A stretch of DNA of 64,000 nucleotides from Pteria penguin (taxonomy: Eukaryota; Mollusca; Bivalvia; Pterioida; Pteriidae), in contig CM068583.1 of the NCBI GenBank assembly GCA_035048485.1, positions 31,981,005-32,045,004 on the forward strand, read 5' to 3'. Position numbers and translations under genes: made by a program. Under the pieces are notes generated by a model. That model saw only the letters and a program-made list of their open reading frames with translations. It made no database searches and was not told where the DNA came from. Shown piece after piece: positions 37,270 to 48,241 of this stretch. Positions within the stretch are counted from its first letter, which is position 1, and every line of letters starts with the position of its first letter.

Positions 37270-37845
37270 GCATTTCAAAATTTAGGGTGACCATATTTGT
37301 TGATAGTTTTTCATTCCGGCAAGTTTAACTAAAATCGGTGCAACAAGACATGTGTCAAATGATTTCAACACACTTACTCGAATATAAAGGTCGTGACACA
37401 CCCTTGGATCCTTAGCAACAATTCTGTGAAATATTATTGAAATCTGTGCACAGGGTGAGAAGTTTGGCCTGGACAATGTTATACCAATTGTGTCTATTGT
37501 GACCTTGAACGTTGACCTATGACATTGGTTCAAGGTCATGACACACCCTTGGATTCTAAGGAACAATTCTGTGAAATATTATTAAAATCCGTGTACAGAG
37601 GAAGAAGTTATGACCCAGACAAGGTTTTACTTACTGTGTCTATCATGACTTTGACCTATGACCTTGTTTCAAGGTTATGACACACTCTTGGTTCTTAAGC
37701 AACAATTCTGTGAAATATTATTGAAATCCGTGCACAGAGTGAGATGTTATGGCCCGGACAAGGTTTGGTGGACAGACGGACAGACAGACAGGGTGGTTCC
37801 TATATACCCCAAACTTTGTTCGCGGGGGGTATAACAAGAGGACTA
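37270..37845. repeat. Dispersed repeat with ~165-bp internal units
   Basis: Three units share GTGAAATATTATTGAAATC, GTGCACAGRGTGAGAAG, GACAAGGTTTTA, TGACCTTGAAC, TGACCTATGAC and AAGGTCATGACACACCCTTG. It ends with GGACAGACGGACAGACAGAC and TATACCCCAAACTTTG. Same general class as 40528-42060 and 52330-53180. Confidence 0.8.
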
Positions 37846-38381
37846 AGTGGGCATATATCATTCAACTGAGACATTAAAACATTGCACAATGACATTGTAG
37901 ATGTTCATAAGTCTTTAGTTAAATTAAAACTTTTAAGACACCTAAAATTGAAGCATACAGAACTATCTTTGCTTAATACCGACCAAGCTTCCTCAGATTC
38001 AACCCAGAAGAAGTGAAGAAAAAGTTGAAAATGTGAAAAATCAATGTATCAAAAATATCTATGAAATGCTTTTTGCATTAAAATGACATAGTTCAAAGTA
38101 AGACAAGAAACAATTTGGTGCAAGCACCAAAGTGTGGGCCGGAATGGGATGATAATAAAACTGCAAAGAATTAAAAAAAAAAAAAAAAAAAAAACCAAAA
38201 TACTGTTTTAAAATTTCCAGTATCACTTCCTTTTCAGCTATAATAGTTTATAAAATTGGTTCATTTAGACCATTAAGTACATAAGGCAATGACGAGTTTA
38301 TTAGACGTACGGATTAGCCTGCATTTAGTATGGAAATGTACTTTTAAAATTACTAGCCATATCATCTACCATTTGTTTTAA
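37846..38381. other. Intergenic DNA with A-tract
   Basis: A run of about 22 A at 38171-38193 follows CAAGCACCAAAGTGTGGGCC. It could be the poly(A) tail of a retroposed element of unknown family. Confidence 0.35.
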
Positions 38382-38568
38382 GCCGATGGGCTCAGTGGAT
38401 GAGGTGACCGAAAGGTCCCGGGTTCGACTCCCACCGTGTGCACATCGGTGAAACCGAGGTCCCGTGTCACGGTAGGCGTGGCACGTAAAAGATCCCCCAC
38501 TTCTTCGGGAGGGTCCGTTGCGTGAAATAATCGTGGAGTGACGTGAAACAATAATTAATCAATCAATC
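38382..38568 (+). mobile_element. tRNA-derived SINE
   Basis: The head has GGGCTCAGTGGATGAGG as a box A-like motif and GGTTCGACTCC at 38421-38431, an exact box B match. The body holds ACCGAGGTCCCGTGTC, GGCACGTAAAAGATCCC and AATAATCGTGGAGTGACG, and the tail (ATCA)n. The body matches the element at 14468-14662, with an internal deletion relative to it. Confidence 0.85.
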
Positions 38569-39246
38569 TACTATTTATTTTTAACAACAAAACTTAACCA
38601 ATCTGTAAGCAACTGGCTGTTTGCTGGGGTAACAAACCTTTACTAGTTAAACTTGCGGTAATGGTGTGGCCGTGGTGGTAATCTTACTATTCTCAAGTTT
38701 TAATTTATAAACAATAATTAAGGTTTCAAAATCGTCTTACAATAATAAACAATTGTAAAATATAATTGGTTATGTTAGTCCTTCTTAGCGTAGCATTCTG
38801 TATTCAGAAACGTTAGTAGGACTTGCCACTATCATTCAATCGTAACTAATTTTTCATCTATTTTTGTGTGTGTGTTTTTTTTTTTTTTGTAAAAAATAGC
38901 GATGATGTTCCGATTGGCAATGATTAACCGAAAGTCACTTAGGCAACCGAATAATAATTTTGCTTATGAAGAAAGCGCGTCAAATATTAAAAAAATTGTA
39001 AGGTAACACCCATCCCCAGAAAATATTCCATCAAATTTTATACTTAAGTCAGCGAAAGTCTCGAAGATACATGTACTACGCTTACATAAATCTATCAAAC
39101 TGGGTCAGCGAGGTGACACATGCTCTCTCCGCAGTGAATATAATCCTAATTTTATCATTGGTGTAAAATCCTGGGGGTGTGGCCTTGCTGTACCGCAGAA
39201 ACGCATGCAACTTTTCCAAACTTATATCAAAGGATGGGCCGGCTAG
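38569..39246. other. Intergenic DNA, nothing recognised
   Basis: AT-rich with a T-run near 38877-38889. Confidence 0.4.
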
Positions 39247-39440
39247 GGCCGGTGTAAAGCCGAATAATGACCCCCGTCGAATAATGACCGGGGGTCATTA
39301 TTCTACATAGAAAAATGACCCCCGGTCATTATTCCACGACCAAGGGGGTCATTATTCGACCGTAGAATAAGTGGCACCAGCCCCAAAAATTGCAAACCCC
39401 TCGTGAAAAATATTGACCCCCATAGAATAATGACCCCCTA
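39247..39440 (+). mobile_element. GGGGTCATTATTC foldback repeat, left copy
   Basis: It starts GGCCGGTGTAAAGCCGAATA. The interior is made of TGACCCCCGTCGAATAATGA-like words in both orientations. It is the inverted partner of 51488-51671, and also pairs with itself. Confidence 0.75.
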
Positions 39441-40527
39441 CACACCGACTTGATTTCTTGATAAATGTTTTCAATGTGTACTTTTTATATATATACCTTG
39501 GTGTACTGAAAGTTCGTGGATATGGTGCATGTTGATGCTTATAATACTTCAGATAATTTTGGTATGCATTTTTGAGATTATTTTCAACCACCTAATTTTT
39601 TCATTGATCACGATCAAGATCCAGATCAAACGAGAAATGGATAAACGAAGTTTTATTTCGTAAACAACAATGGTTTCCGAAGCCAAACATCCAAAGGGAG
39701 AAATTGGTAGAAAGTTAGGAAATCGGAAGATTTGAGTTGTAAAGCGGTAGGCGAAAGACTTTTGCCGAAATCGGTAGGGTTAATATGTATGTAATTCTGA
39801 TTCATAAATTGAATAAACCCGATGACCTTCGAAACCTGGATATCGCCTCATTTTGTGACTTATCGGATGTTATAATATTTATAACATAAGTAAATTATGT
39901 GTTTTAGACCCGTACACGCGTCCTTGGACAAGTCGTTCCGAGTCTTTACATCTACAGGAGAACTTGGTTCATACCGGAAGTCAAACAATTTTTTCCTAGT
40001 GTATTCAGATTATCATCCTGAGATGTTAAAATAAAATGACAATTGAGTTTGCACACTTGGTGTGGAAAAAGAGAACTATTTCATCTGTTTAGAGAAGAAT
40101 GAGATTTCCATAAAGACAGAAGTACGAAGTATAAAACGAAAACCTTTTCCCACGATCCAGGACATTATATAGAATATGCTTAATTAAGGGATAATTTGCA
40201 TAACTAATTAAAGTGCCTTGTAAATTTGCGTCATTATTATCCTCACTTATGACGTTTTATGGTTAATACGAGGACCCTACAACACAATATGAAGTCCCCC
40301 TCTCTCGAAATGTAAATGGCATTCTGGGACAAGACAATACACATTAAAACCCTGAATCAATCAGACATTACACCTAATCATGACCTTACCTAAAATGACA
40401 ATTCTTACCAATTCAGAGAGTGCGCCTATTGGTACATACTAAACATATATGTCATTGAAAATGTCATCGTTATCCTTTATCTGTTGAAAAGACCGCTTGA
40501 CCGAAATTTACAAAAAGAGTTTGTTTT
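39441..40527. other. Intergenic DNA, nothing recognised
   Basis: AT-rich, no gene. Confidence 0.4.
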
Positions 40528-42060
40528 TTTTATACCCGCCACCGAAGTTGTGGGGGTATACCTGTTTCAACTAGACTGTCCGTCCGTCTGTCTGTGGAAA
40601 ACGTGGTTTTCTTGCGGTAACTCTTTTACCATTTTACATCCATTGATGATACTTCACAAATATATTGCTCATGACCTCAAAAGAGCCCTATTGATTTTGG
40701 GGTTAATCGATGAAAGGTCAAGGTCAAACGAAGTGTCTGTTGAAAAAGTGGTTTCTGCAAGATAAATCTATTACCTTTGGACACCTGGTTATGATACTTC
40801 ACAACCGGTTAAACACACCATTTGGTTGACACTCGTTATATCAAATGACCGTCCTAAGTCGGTACTGTAGTTGTACTAACTAGTATCAAATATTTTTTTA
40901 TGTTTTATATGTTTATTTTATCATTGAATTTCATATTTCAGTGGTAGCCTCCGCCATATACCTGAGCCAGTAACCTTCCCCCTTTCATTTACACATGTGT
41001 TGCCCATGATCTCAGGCAATCAATTTTGGGATCAATAGGTCAAAGGTCAAGATCAAGGAAGTGGCTGTGAATAGTTATTTCCGCACGATAACTCTATTAC
41101 TACGAATGGCTTTTTATTCGTGTATACCAATTTTCGTGGATTGGGCGAAAACAACTTATTTTTGGGGTTCAAAATTCGTGGATATATAAATTTGTCTTTA
41201 TCAAATATACATAGATTTACTAGCTCGTGGGAAGAACTATCCACGAAAACCGCAAACACTGGTACCACGTGAATATTAGGTCATTCACAGTACCTTTAGA
41301 CATCCTAATATTTTTTAAATAAAGGCCACAGTCAAGGTCACAAGGAAAATGGTCTTGGTGCCATTTGAAACTTGTTCACATCCAATACTGATACTTCACT
41401 CATGTGTTGCCCATGACCTGAGAAGGACCACTATTGATTGGGGGTCAATAGGTCAAAGTCAAACGAAGTGTCTGTGGAAAAAGGTGTTTCCGCACGATAA
41501 CTCTCTGACCTTCCAACATCCCTATATTTTTGACATCAAGGTCACAAGGTAAATGATCTTGGTGTCATTTGAAAACGTTACATTCCAATGACTGAATTAT
41601 AGAGCTGAACATGAAATAAGCCATGCTTATCTGGCGACCTTGAAATCAGGGCGATGACCTTGGGTCAAGGTCATGACACACATTTGAGTCATAAGGAACA
41701 TTTTTGCCAAGTTTGATGAATATCTGTTAATAGAAGACTGAATTCGAGCAGAACAGAAACACATGATCAGATGGTGACCTTGAAATCAGAGTAATGACCT
41801 CGATCCACGGTCATGATATACCTTTGGGTCATAAGAAACATTCGAACCATGTTTGATGAAGATCTGTTGATAGATAACCGAATTGTAGAGCGGTACAGAA
41901 AAATCCATGCTTAGCTGGTGACATTGAACTTTGTGACTCACCTTTGAGTCATAAGGAACATTCATGCCAAGTTTGATGAAGATATGTTTATTGATGACTG
42001 CATTATAGAGCGGAACAAAATCTTGATAGACAGACTGACACACTAACGGAGTGGAAACTT
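40528..42060. repeat. Cluster of dispersed repeats, TCAAGGTCA type
   Basis: Begins TATACCCGCCACCGAAGTTG, then CTGTCCGTCCGTCTGTCTGT. It contains repeated TGAAAGGTCAAGGTCAAACG, CACGATAACTCT and TGACCTTGAAATCA units, and closes with AGACAGACTGACACACTAAC. At least two families are mixed or nested. Confidence 0.75.
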
Positions 42061-42241
42061 AAAATGCTCTTCGGCGAATTTGCCGGTAGGACTAATGAAA
42101 CAAACTCTTTTTGCAAATTTCCGGCCACACGGCCATTATCAAGCCTTAGTGGAATACAATGTCTATTTTTTATAACGTTAATATGCTGACTTTAGCGCTG
42201 AAGCCATCAGCGTGTTAACATAGATGTAAGATAACATATTC

Positions 42242-42545
42242 TAGCCGTGTTCAGTATTTCACCAATGGTAATAAATTACCACATTTGTCACCAACGGTTA
42301 AAATTTGTCGACAACATCAGCACTATCAAATTTGAATTAGCCTATTAATAGGTCATCAAACTTAGTAAAAATCGCCAACACTCTACTTATGTGGCAAATT
42401 CCACCACAGGTGTATAGTGTTGGCGTGTTTGACCAAGTTTGGTGACTTAATTCAAATTTGATGATACTGGCGTTGGCGACCAATTTCAACCATCGGTGAC
42501 ACATGTGCCAAATTGTTGCCAAAGGTGGAATTCTGAACACGTCTA
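42242..42545. mobile_element. MITE-like TIR element, 304 bp, TA-flanked
   Basis: The ends are TAGCCGTGTTCAGTATTTCA and the reverse complement of TAGACGTGTTCAGAATTCCA. The interior holds ATCAAATTTGAATTA and TAATTCAAATTTGATGA plus GTTGGCGACC/GGTCGCC-like words facing each other. No coding capacity. It lies 3' of the Ginger-like gene. Confidence 0.7.
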
Positions 42546-42984
42546 TTGTTTTCCTTTTATGATTGATACAGGCCGCGTGACAGAAAATTTGCAGACAAAC
42601 AGAGCGTTTGTTTGAACATTTATTCAATCTTCTTTCCAATGAAGGACACCATAGATTTATACTTTTAATATAGTTTAATAAAAAGAAGTATAATAAAGAA
42701 ATAAAGTAGATAATTTTCAGCTTAGGCAAATTCCACCTTGAACGTCTTTTCCTTAAACGAATATGTCAGTTGAGATAATAATAAAAAAGTAAAGAAAACA
42801 TAATTGAACATTGCGTGTTACATGCATTACATTTTGTATTAAACCGAACTGTTTTTTCACGTTTTCAAGTACGTCTTTGACGCTTGAAATCAATCAAATG
42901 TCATAAAAGACCTAGCATCCCTTGATAAGGAAACCTTTGCAGATCCTGTTGAAAGTGGATACATGCCACAATATCTTGTCAAAG
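42546..42984. other. 3' flank of Ginger-like gene
   Basis: AATAAA on the minus strand at 42619-42624, about 360 bases after the stop, could be its polyadenylation signal. I found no terminal inverted repeat here. Confidence 0.35.
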
Positions 42985-44973
42985 TCAGCTTATTAACTGG
43001 TCAAAGTTGGCCCAATCGCAAAGGGTGTTAAAGATGTTCGGATCGATTTTGAATCTGCAATTGGTGCAGAATTTGTCGGTGAATTTTCTGGTAATCACAT
43101 GGGGAGGTTCTATGTCCTCGATAGATCTCACCTTCATTTCGTCTACATTCGAATTAACTAATGCAGATTCCAGGATGTCTTGTGGAACGTAATTCTGCAG
43201 AGGTTTGTCGACATAATCTGCTATTCTAAGATACGGTGTTCTACTATACACATCTTCACTCACATCTAGCACCGGTTCGAAATGTCCATGAATATTCTGC
43301 AGAAAGACAGAACAATTAGATGAGCTTTCACCGCTTGCAGGCGTGTAGACTAACCATTTGTACTGCCCACGACCAGCTTCACAAAAGACCTGGACAGGGG
43401 TATTGCAGATTGATGAAAATGCAATAATCTCCATCTCAGTTCCCCAGGTTCCGAGGTTTTTCATTTTTGATACAGAAAGATATTGCTCCATTGGGGTATT
43501 TTCGATCTTAGAAAAGATGGCATCGTTTTCCTCCATATAGGATACGATTTTGTCCCTCACATTTTTATGAAACGACTGTACGCCTGACAAAACGAAACTG
43601 AATGTTCGAAAGAGACAGTTTCCGTCACCCCTCATACAAACCACTTTTGTTGGTTCGGATGTCAGCTTTATTTTTCTTTCTCTCCCACTGATGTACCCAT
43701 TTTTTACGGTTAAATCAAATTTGTTTGAGTTTTCTCTCTGCCAGTCTCCTGTAACCGGACGAAAATTAAACAAATTGACGCCCTCTTCCTCTCCAATAAT
43801 GATGGTGTCACTGTCACTACATGCACTGGAGCTGCGAGATCTACGTGTATTTTCTTTTGGCAAACGAGCACAATATTCGCCATCAGTCTCAGAGTCGAAA
43901 AACTCATCTTTGGGTTTCTCTTCTTCATTGTTAGCATTCTTTCCCCTATTATCACCATTTTTGGATTTACCCAGATCGTTTTCCTCTCCAATAATGATGG
44001 TATCATTGTCACTACACGGACTTGGGTCCCGAGATATACATGTGTCTTCCTTTGGAAAACAATTTTGAGCACCATAACCGCCATCATGATCGGTTTCGGA
44101 GTAGGAAAACACATGTCTGGGTTTCTCAGCTTCTTTACTTGCCGTCTTTCTCTTTTTAATACCATCTTTGGATACACCCTGAAACTCTTCTCTAATCTGG
44201 TACAATTTTAAGCGACTACCATTAATTGTATTCTTTAGTTCCTCTAATTTGTACGTGCCTTTTTTCAGGACTTCTTTGACAGTGTATGGACCTATCCATT
44301 TCTTTTCAAGTTTCCCGCCCTTCCTTGTGGTTTTTCTTGTGTTATGGACCAGCACTAGGTCGCCAACATTAAACTCAGCTTCAGAGGTTCGTTTGTCATG
44401 GTTTCTCTTCTGTCTTTTTTGTGCCTTTTTTATGTTTGCAGCCGCCTCTTCTCTGTTACAATTCAAGGCAACAAAAGCATCACATCTTCTCTCTAAAACA
44501 TTTGCCAAAGATTCGTTTGCATCTACTTCTGTTGGTAAATCTAAGTCCACGGGTAATCTGGCTTGCCTACCGTACACTAAGTAAAATGGACTCATCTTTG
44601 TTGAGGTGTGAAACGGCAGTTCTATATGCAAACAGCATGGATGATAATTTCGTATCCCAATCGGTATGTCTGTCGTTTACGTATTTTGACAACATTTCAC
44701 ACAATGTCCTGTTATATCGTTCTGTGTGGCCGCCCGTTTGCGGATGGTAAGGTGACGCCACGCGGTGTTGCATTCCGAATTGGTAACATAACTTGTCATT
44801 TAACTGATTACAGAACTCGCGTCCCTGGTCTGTTATCAAGACTTCTGGGACGCCATGATTCGCCACAAATTTTGTAAGAACTCTTGTAACATTTTCAGCT
44901 GTTTTCTCTTCGATTGGTTCTGCATCCACCCACTTCGTCAGATATTCTGTTAGTACTACTATGTACCGATTGC
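42985..44973 (-). CDS. Ginger-like gene, exon 3: integrase core, GPY, linker, OTU
   Basis: Acceptor TTTTGATATTGACAG before 44973; ends TGA at 42985. The first part encodes VLITDQGREF and HPQTGGHTERYNR (D and E of DD35E) up to AYRTAV. The frame then moves by one base and continues HTSTKMSPFYLVYGRQ to the end. WIGPYTVKEV and NGSRLKLY mark the GPY region. The OTU stretch runs from VVCMRGDGNCLFR to GHFEPV. Plus-strand frames here are shadows. Confidence 0.82.
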
Positions 44974-47358
44974 CTGTCAATATCAAAATGTTTCATTGTA
45001 AAATATGAAAGCCGAATATGTAAATTCATGAAACCTTATATGAATAGAGGGAAAAATAAAACATGTACTGCACTGAAACAAAACAAGAGCAACGCTGGGC
45101 GACGCGTGGCATTATAAGCCAGATGCTCATACTATGGGTGGGGCATAAAATCTAACAAAGAGTAATTACTCCAAAATTATAAATGGTATGGTAAAGATTA
45201 TTGTGCTCTGCACACCATAGGCATAGCCATGAGTTCTACACACCTGTGAAGTTTCAAGATCATGGGCCTTATATTTTCAAAGTTATGTTGAGGACATAAA
45301 TTTGTTAACGGACATACGGACGGATAGACGAACGGACATACAGACGATATCGACCATATCATAATCCGACCCTTCAGGCGCATAAAATGTTAAGCAACTC
45401 TTATGACAATGCTAGATTGCCCAATCTGTGTTTTTGCTAATACCACAATTTGTATAAAAGGAAATATGTTTATTTTGTAAAAATAAAGTTTGGGTCTATG
45501 TTAGATTTTGCATTTTTTGTAATACTATTAAGTATGCATTCAATTCTAGACATTTAAAGCTGCATTGTACGGAATCCGGATAAGGCCATATATACATAAA
45601 TATATATACACCATAACATTGTAAAGTTGGATCTGAAACGCAATGATGAAATAAGATTGGCAATGATGCAATGTTACTATGGCGGCGATGCGAAAATGCG
45701 ATTGCGATGGAGCAATAACGATGGGGCGATGATGCGATAGCGCAATGGCGATAAAGCGACGGTGCTCTGTCGCGTCGTCGCTATCGCACTATCGCGTCAT
45801 CCCAATCGCATTAATTTAACAAGTGTCATCGCACCATCGCATTTTCATTTTCGCGTCATCGCCATCGCGTTGTCTCTTCATTGCCATCGCGTTTTCGCAT
45901 CATCGCCATCGCACTATCACATTATTGCGTCATCGCCATCGCAACATCGCGTTTCAGTTATCCAACTTTACAATTCGATGTTGCATATATGACCCTATCC
46001 GGATTCCATGTTCCAGTTAGTTTTCGTTGTACATGTATTAGTTGTATATATTGTCAAGAAAATTCTGGAACCTGTTCTGCAGTAGTCCCATGCGCAGAAG
46101 CAATTTATGGTGGCTGATTTGTGACATTTCACTTTCATTCTGCGAAAAAACGAAAAAGGGGAAAGGCGAAAAAGTGCCAAAGCGACAAGTTTATAAACGG
46201 CGCTTTTTCGCATTTAATACAACGCGAAAAAGCGCCAGTATGTGATCCGTTTTAAAGTGGCGCTTTTTTTTTGCATGCATTTTGGCGCTTTTTCGCCTTG
46301 CAAAAAATGGGAAAAAGCGCCGTTTATAAGTCGCTTTGGCGCTTTTTCGCAGTATGAAAACGCGAAAAAGCGAAATGGCACAAATCAGCTACCATAGCAA
46401 TGTGGCTTAATTAACGCATGACACTTTATCAAAAGACTTGGCAAATGATCATGCATACAAAATAAGAATGCTCTTGCATAAATTCTGCAAAAGATAGCAC
46501 AGACGGACATGTGGACATACAAATATACGAACGATTGAATTTCACCCTCCCCTCGCGGAAGAGTAGAGAATTATTATGGGCAGCCGTTTTAACATAAATC
46601 TGTTTAAATAGAGATATCTCTATTTATAATAAAGTTATGATCTATTTCAATACAGGTATTTCAGATATTTCTATTTGAAATAAAGATATCTCTTCTTTTC
46701 TTTAAATACAGATATGATATCTCTATTTAAACAGAGATATCTCTATCAAAATAGACATCTGTATTTAAATAGACGTATCTCTATTTTTCAGTAAACAAGG
46801 ATTTCTCTATACAAAAAAGAGGTACAGGTATCTTTATTTGATATATAGATATCTCAAATAAAATAAGTGATACCTCAATTTCTCATTTGATAGATACATC
46901 ACATTTTAATAGAAATATCTCTAATATAAATAGAGATAAATTTAGATGCATCCCTATTAGTGGAGAAATAGAGATATCTTTTTATTGAAAAAATATCTCT
47001 ATTTAAATAGGTTTATGTTAAAACGGCTGTCCATAGATAACAAATATGGTAATGTACCATATAGGTCAACGTGTTGCATGCATATAACATCATCGATAGC
47101 TGTTAATCGTTAATTTCTCTCCTAAAGATATAGATCTACATACTTACCAGTTTCAGTCTTTTCCAAAGGCCCCACGAGATCCATGCCGATCTGCGAAAAT
47201 GGAGTGGATTTCACCGGTATAGGCCTGAGAGGTTTGCTGGCTTTCTTTAACGGAGCTTTTCGTTGGCACATATCGCATTCATCGATATACTTTTTCACGT
47301 CCTGGTACGAATTCTTCCAATAGTATCTCTCCCTCACCTTTCTCCAACTTAAAAAAAG

Positions 47359-47444
<86 letters not shown>

Positions 47445-48241
47445 CACGCTAACGATTTTTTCGCGCATCAAAGTGTATGGAACGCCATAGCTTTATTTTA
47501 GATCTCATTGCATTTTGAAGTTGACATGTAATGACGTTAAGCTAAAACTGCAATATGTCAAGCAAAGCTGGCGCTGGCGTTAACTTGCGTTCAAATGAAG
47601 TTTTTGACTTTTTCAGTTGAACACATCTTGTGTCATGACATGCTAACTTTGTAAACGTTATAGCTTGATCGCTTACTAAGTCGACATAACGAAAAAGTAG
47701 CCCAACAAAATTACGTTTATACAAACAACAATATATCATTCAGACAAGTTGAATTCGACTCCGCATTTCCTTGTAAATTTACCCGAATTGAAAAAGACGA
47801 GGAATTTCTAAATTATATATTGCATTATACTTGATATATATATATATATATGAAAATTGTGGGTTTACTTAAAATTATAACTTACGTTTTGTTAATTCCT
47901 AGGTGGCCCCCAGCCTCATCTGTGTGGATCTTTTGAAGAACGTACTCCACCTCTGTGTCTTTCACAACTCTCATAGTATGTTTAAATTTACCCTGGTAAT
48001 GCAATGTTCTATTTATCAGAACAAAATCCTTGCATTTTCGTCGAAAGTTCCGTTTTAACAACTTTGACATCGATTTTGGATATTTGTGATTATAGAGAAA
48101 CCTTTCAATTTTTTTATACTCGGACTCCTCCATCTTGTTCCGAGGGCATATACTGTCGAAATGAACTGATGAACGTAGTGCAAAACCTGAAAGTTCTGAG
48201 CGGGTAGAGGAGAAGGAAAATGAAAGTTTGTTTCTGGACAT
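42985..48241 (-). CDS. Ginger-like transposon integrase fused to OTU protease, three exons, one frameshift
   Basis: Exons 48241-47886, 47347-47148 and 44973-42985 join in phase (2+1, 1+2) through GT-AG introns to about 847 codons. Order: N-terminal region; H2C2 finger (H106, H113, C143, C146); RVE integrase core with D175, D234 and E270, the last two 35 residues apart; GPY at about 413-415; acidic linker with two IIIGEE motifs (about 510 and 575); OTU domain with GDGNCLFR (nucleophile about C638), WG, and HFEPV (catalytic His about 749). Integrase plus GPY plus OTU is known from Ginger1 DNA transposons, a family whose integrases relate to those of Ty3/gypsy elements. The protein would cut and join transposon ends; the OTU part would cleave ubiquitin-like chains. 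An extra T after codon 306 (bases 44611-44613) shifts the frame within the integrase. It is either a real break or a sequencing slip. Terminal repeats were not identified, so a host-captured copy remains possible. Confidence 0.8.
44608..44616 (-). pseudogene. Single-base frameshift in integrase core
   Basis: GCCGTTTCAC reads in one frame before and in another after the T run. One T fewer would restore continuity across AYRTAV and HTSTK, the usual family order. The rest of the gene is otherwise open. Confidence 0.7.
45066..45385 (+). repeat. Dispersed repeat ending in GGACGGATAGACGAACGGAC
   Basis: Contains AAAGAGTAATTACTCC, GTGAAGTTTCAAGATCATGG, CGGACATACGGACGGATAGA and a 3' end CAGGCGCATAAAA. 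General form as in bivalve dispersed repeats. Confidence 0.6.
45571..46007. mobile_element. GCGATGATG foldback element, complete copy
   Basis: Ends GGAATCCGGATAAGGCCATA and TATGACCCTATCCGGATTCC. Inside these, AAAGTTGGAT...TGAAACGC faces GCGTTTCAGTTATCCAACTT. The left half repeats GCGATGATGCGATAGCG-like words and the right half ATCGCACTATCGCGTCATCG. The whole can fold into one long hairpin. Confidence 0.85.
46106..46396. mobile_element. GCGAAAAAGCGCC foldback element, TIR 25 bp
   Basis: Ends TATGGTGGCTGATTTGTGAC and reverse complement of TATGGTAGCTGATTTGTGCC (two mismatches in 25). The interior alternates GGCGAAAAAGTGCC and GGCGCTTTTTCGC words. GCAAT flanks both ends with one extra T on the left, a possible target duplication. 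Confidence 0.85.
46575..47035. mobile_element. AGAGATATCTCT foldback element, TA-flanked, 461 bp
   Basis: Ends TATGGGCAGCCGTTTTAACA and reverse complement of TATGGACAGCCGTTTTAACA. Similarity continues inward about 45 bases. The interior is a run of TAGAGATATCTCTATTTAAA-like palindromes. TA at both ends fits a TA target site. Confidence 0.88.
47148..47347 (-). CDS. Ginger-like gene, exon 2: zinc finger cysteines and first catalytic Asp
   Basis: Acceptor TTTTTTTAAG before 47347 and donor ACTG/GTAAGTATG after 47148. 200 bases. Encodes RERYYWKNSYQDVKKYI, ECDMCQRK and FSQIGMDLVGPL; the D of MDLVGP is the first acid of the catalytic triad. Confidence 0.85.
47358..47442. repeat. (AT)n microsatellite in intron 1
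   Basis: About 85 bases of TA repeats beginning 11 bases upstream of the exon 2 acceptor, so it occupies the branch-point and pyrimidine-tract region. Confidence 0.95.
47443..47885 (-). other. Ginger-like gene intron 1, rest
   Basis: No element recognised apart from a short TA run at 47836-47852. Confidence 0.5.
47886..48241 (-). CDS. Ginger-like gene, exon 1: N terminus and zinc finger histidines
   Basis: ATG at 48241, 118 codons plus two bases, donor AAAAC/GTAAGT after 47886. It contains LYNHKYPKSMSKLLKRNFRR, typical of the region before the finger in this integrase group, and KIHTDEAGGHLGINKT with both histidines. An internal ATG at residue 37 (MEESEYKK) is an alternative start. Confidence 0.75.

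Larger units (their letters stand above)
44974..47147 (-). other. Ginger-like gene intron 2, mostly repeats
   Basis: GTAAGTATG to ATTGACAG. It contains a dispersed repeat (45066-45385) and three foldback elements (45571-46007, 46106-46396, 46575-47035). These make up most of its 2.2 kb. Confidence 0.75.

Noticed and set aside
37270..37845. Protein-coding frame of 94 codons on the minus strand (37282-37566)
   Set aside because: Falls inside a dispersed repeat with three tandem internal units.
42985..48241. Ty3/gypsy LTR retrotransposon
   Set aside because: Integrase resembles that group, but there is no gag, protease, reverse transcriptase or LTR in the region, the gene has introns, and an OTU domain follows; Ginger-type DNA transposon fits better.
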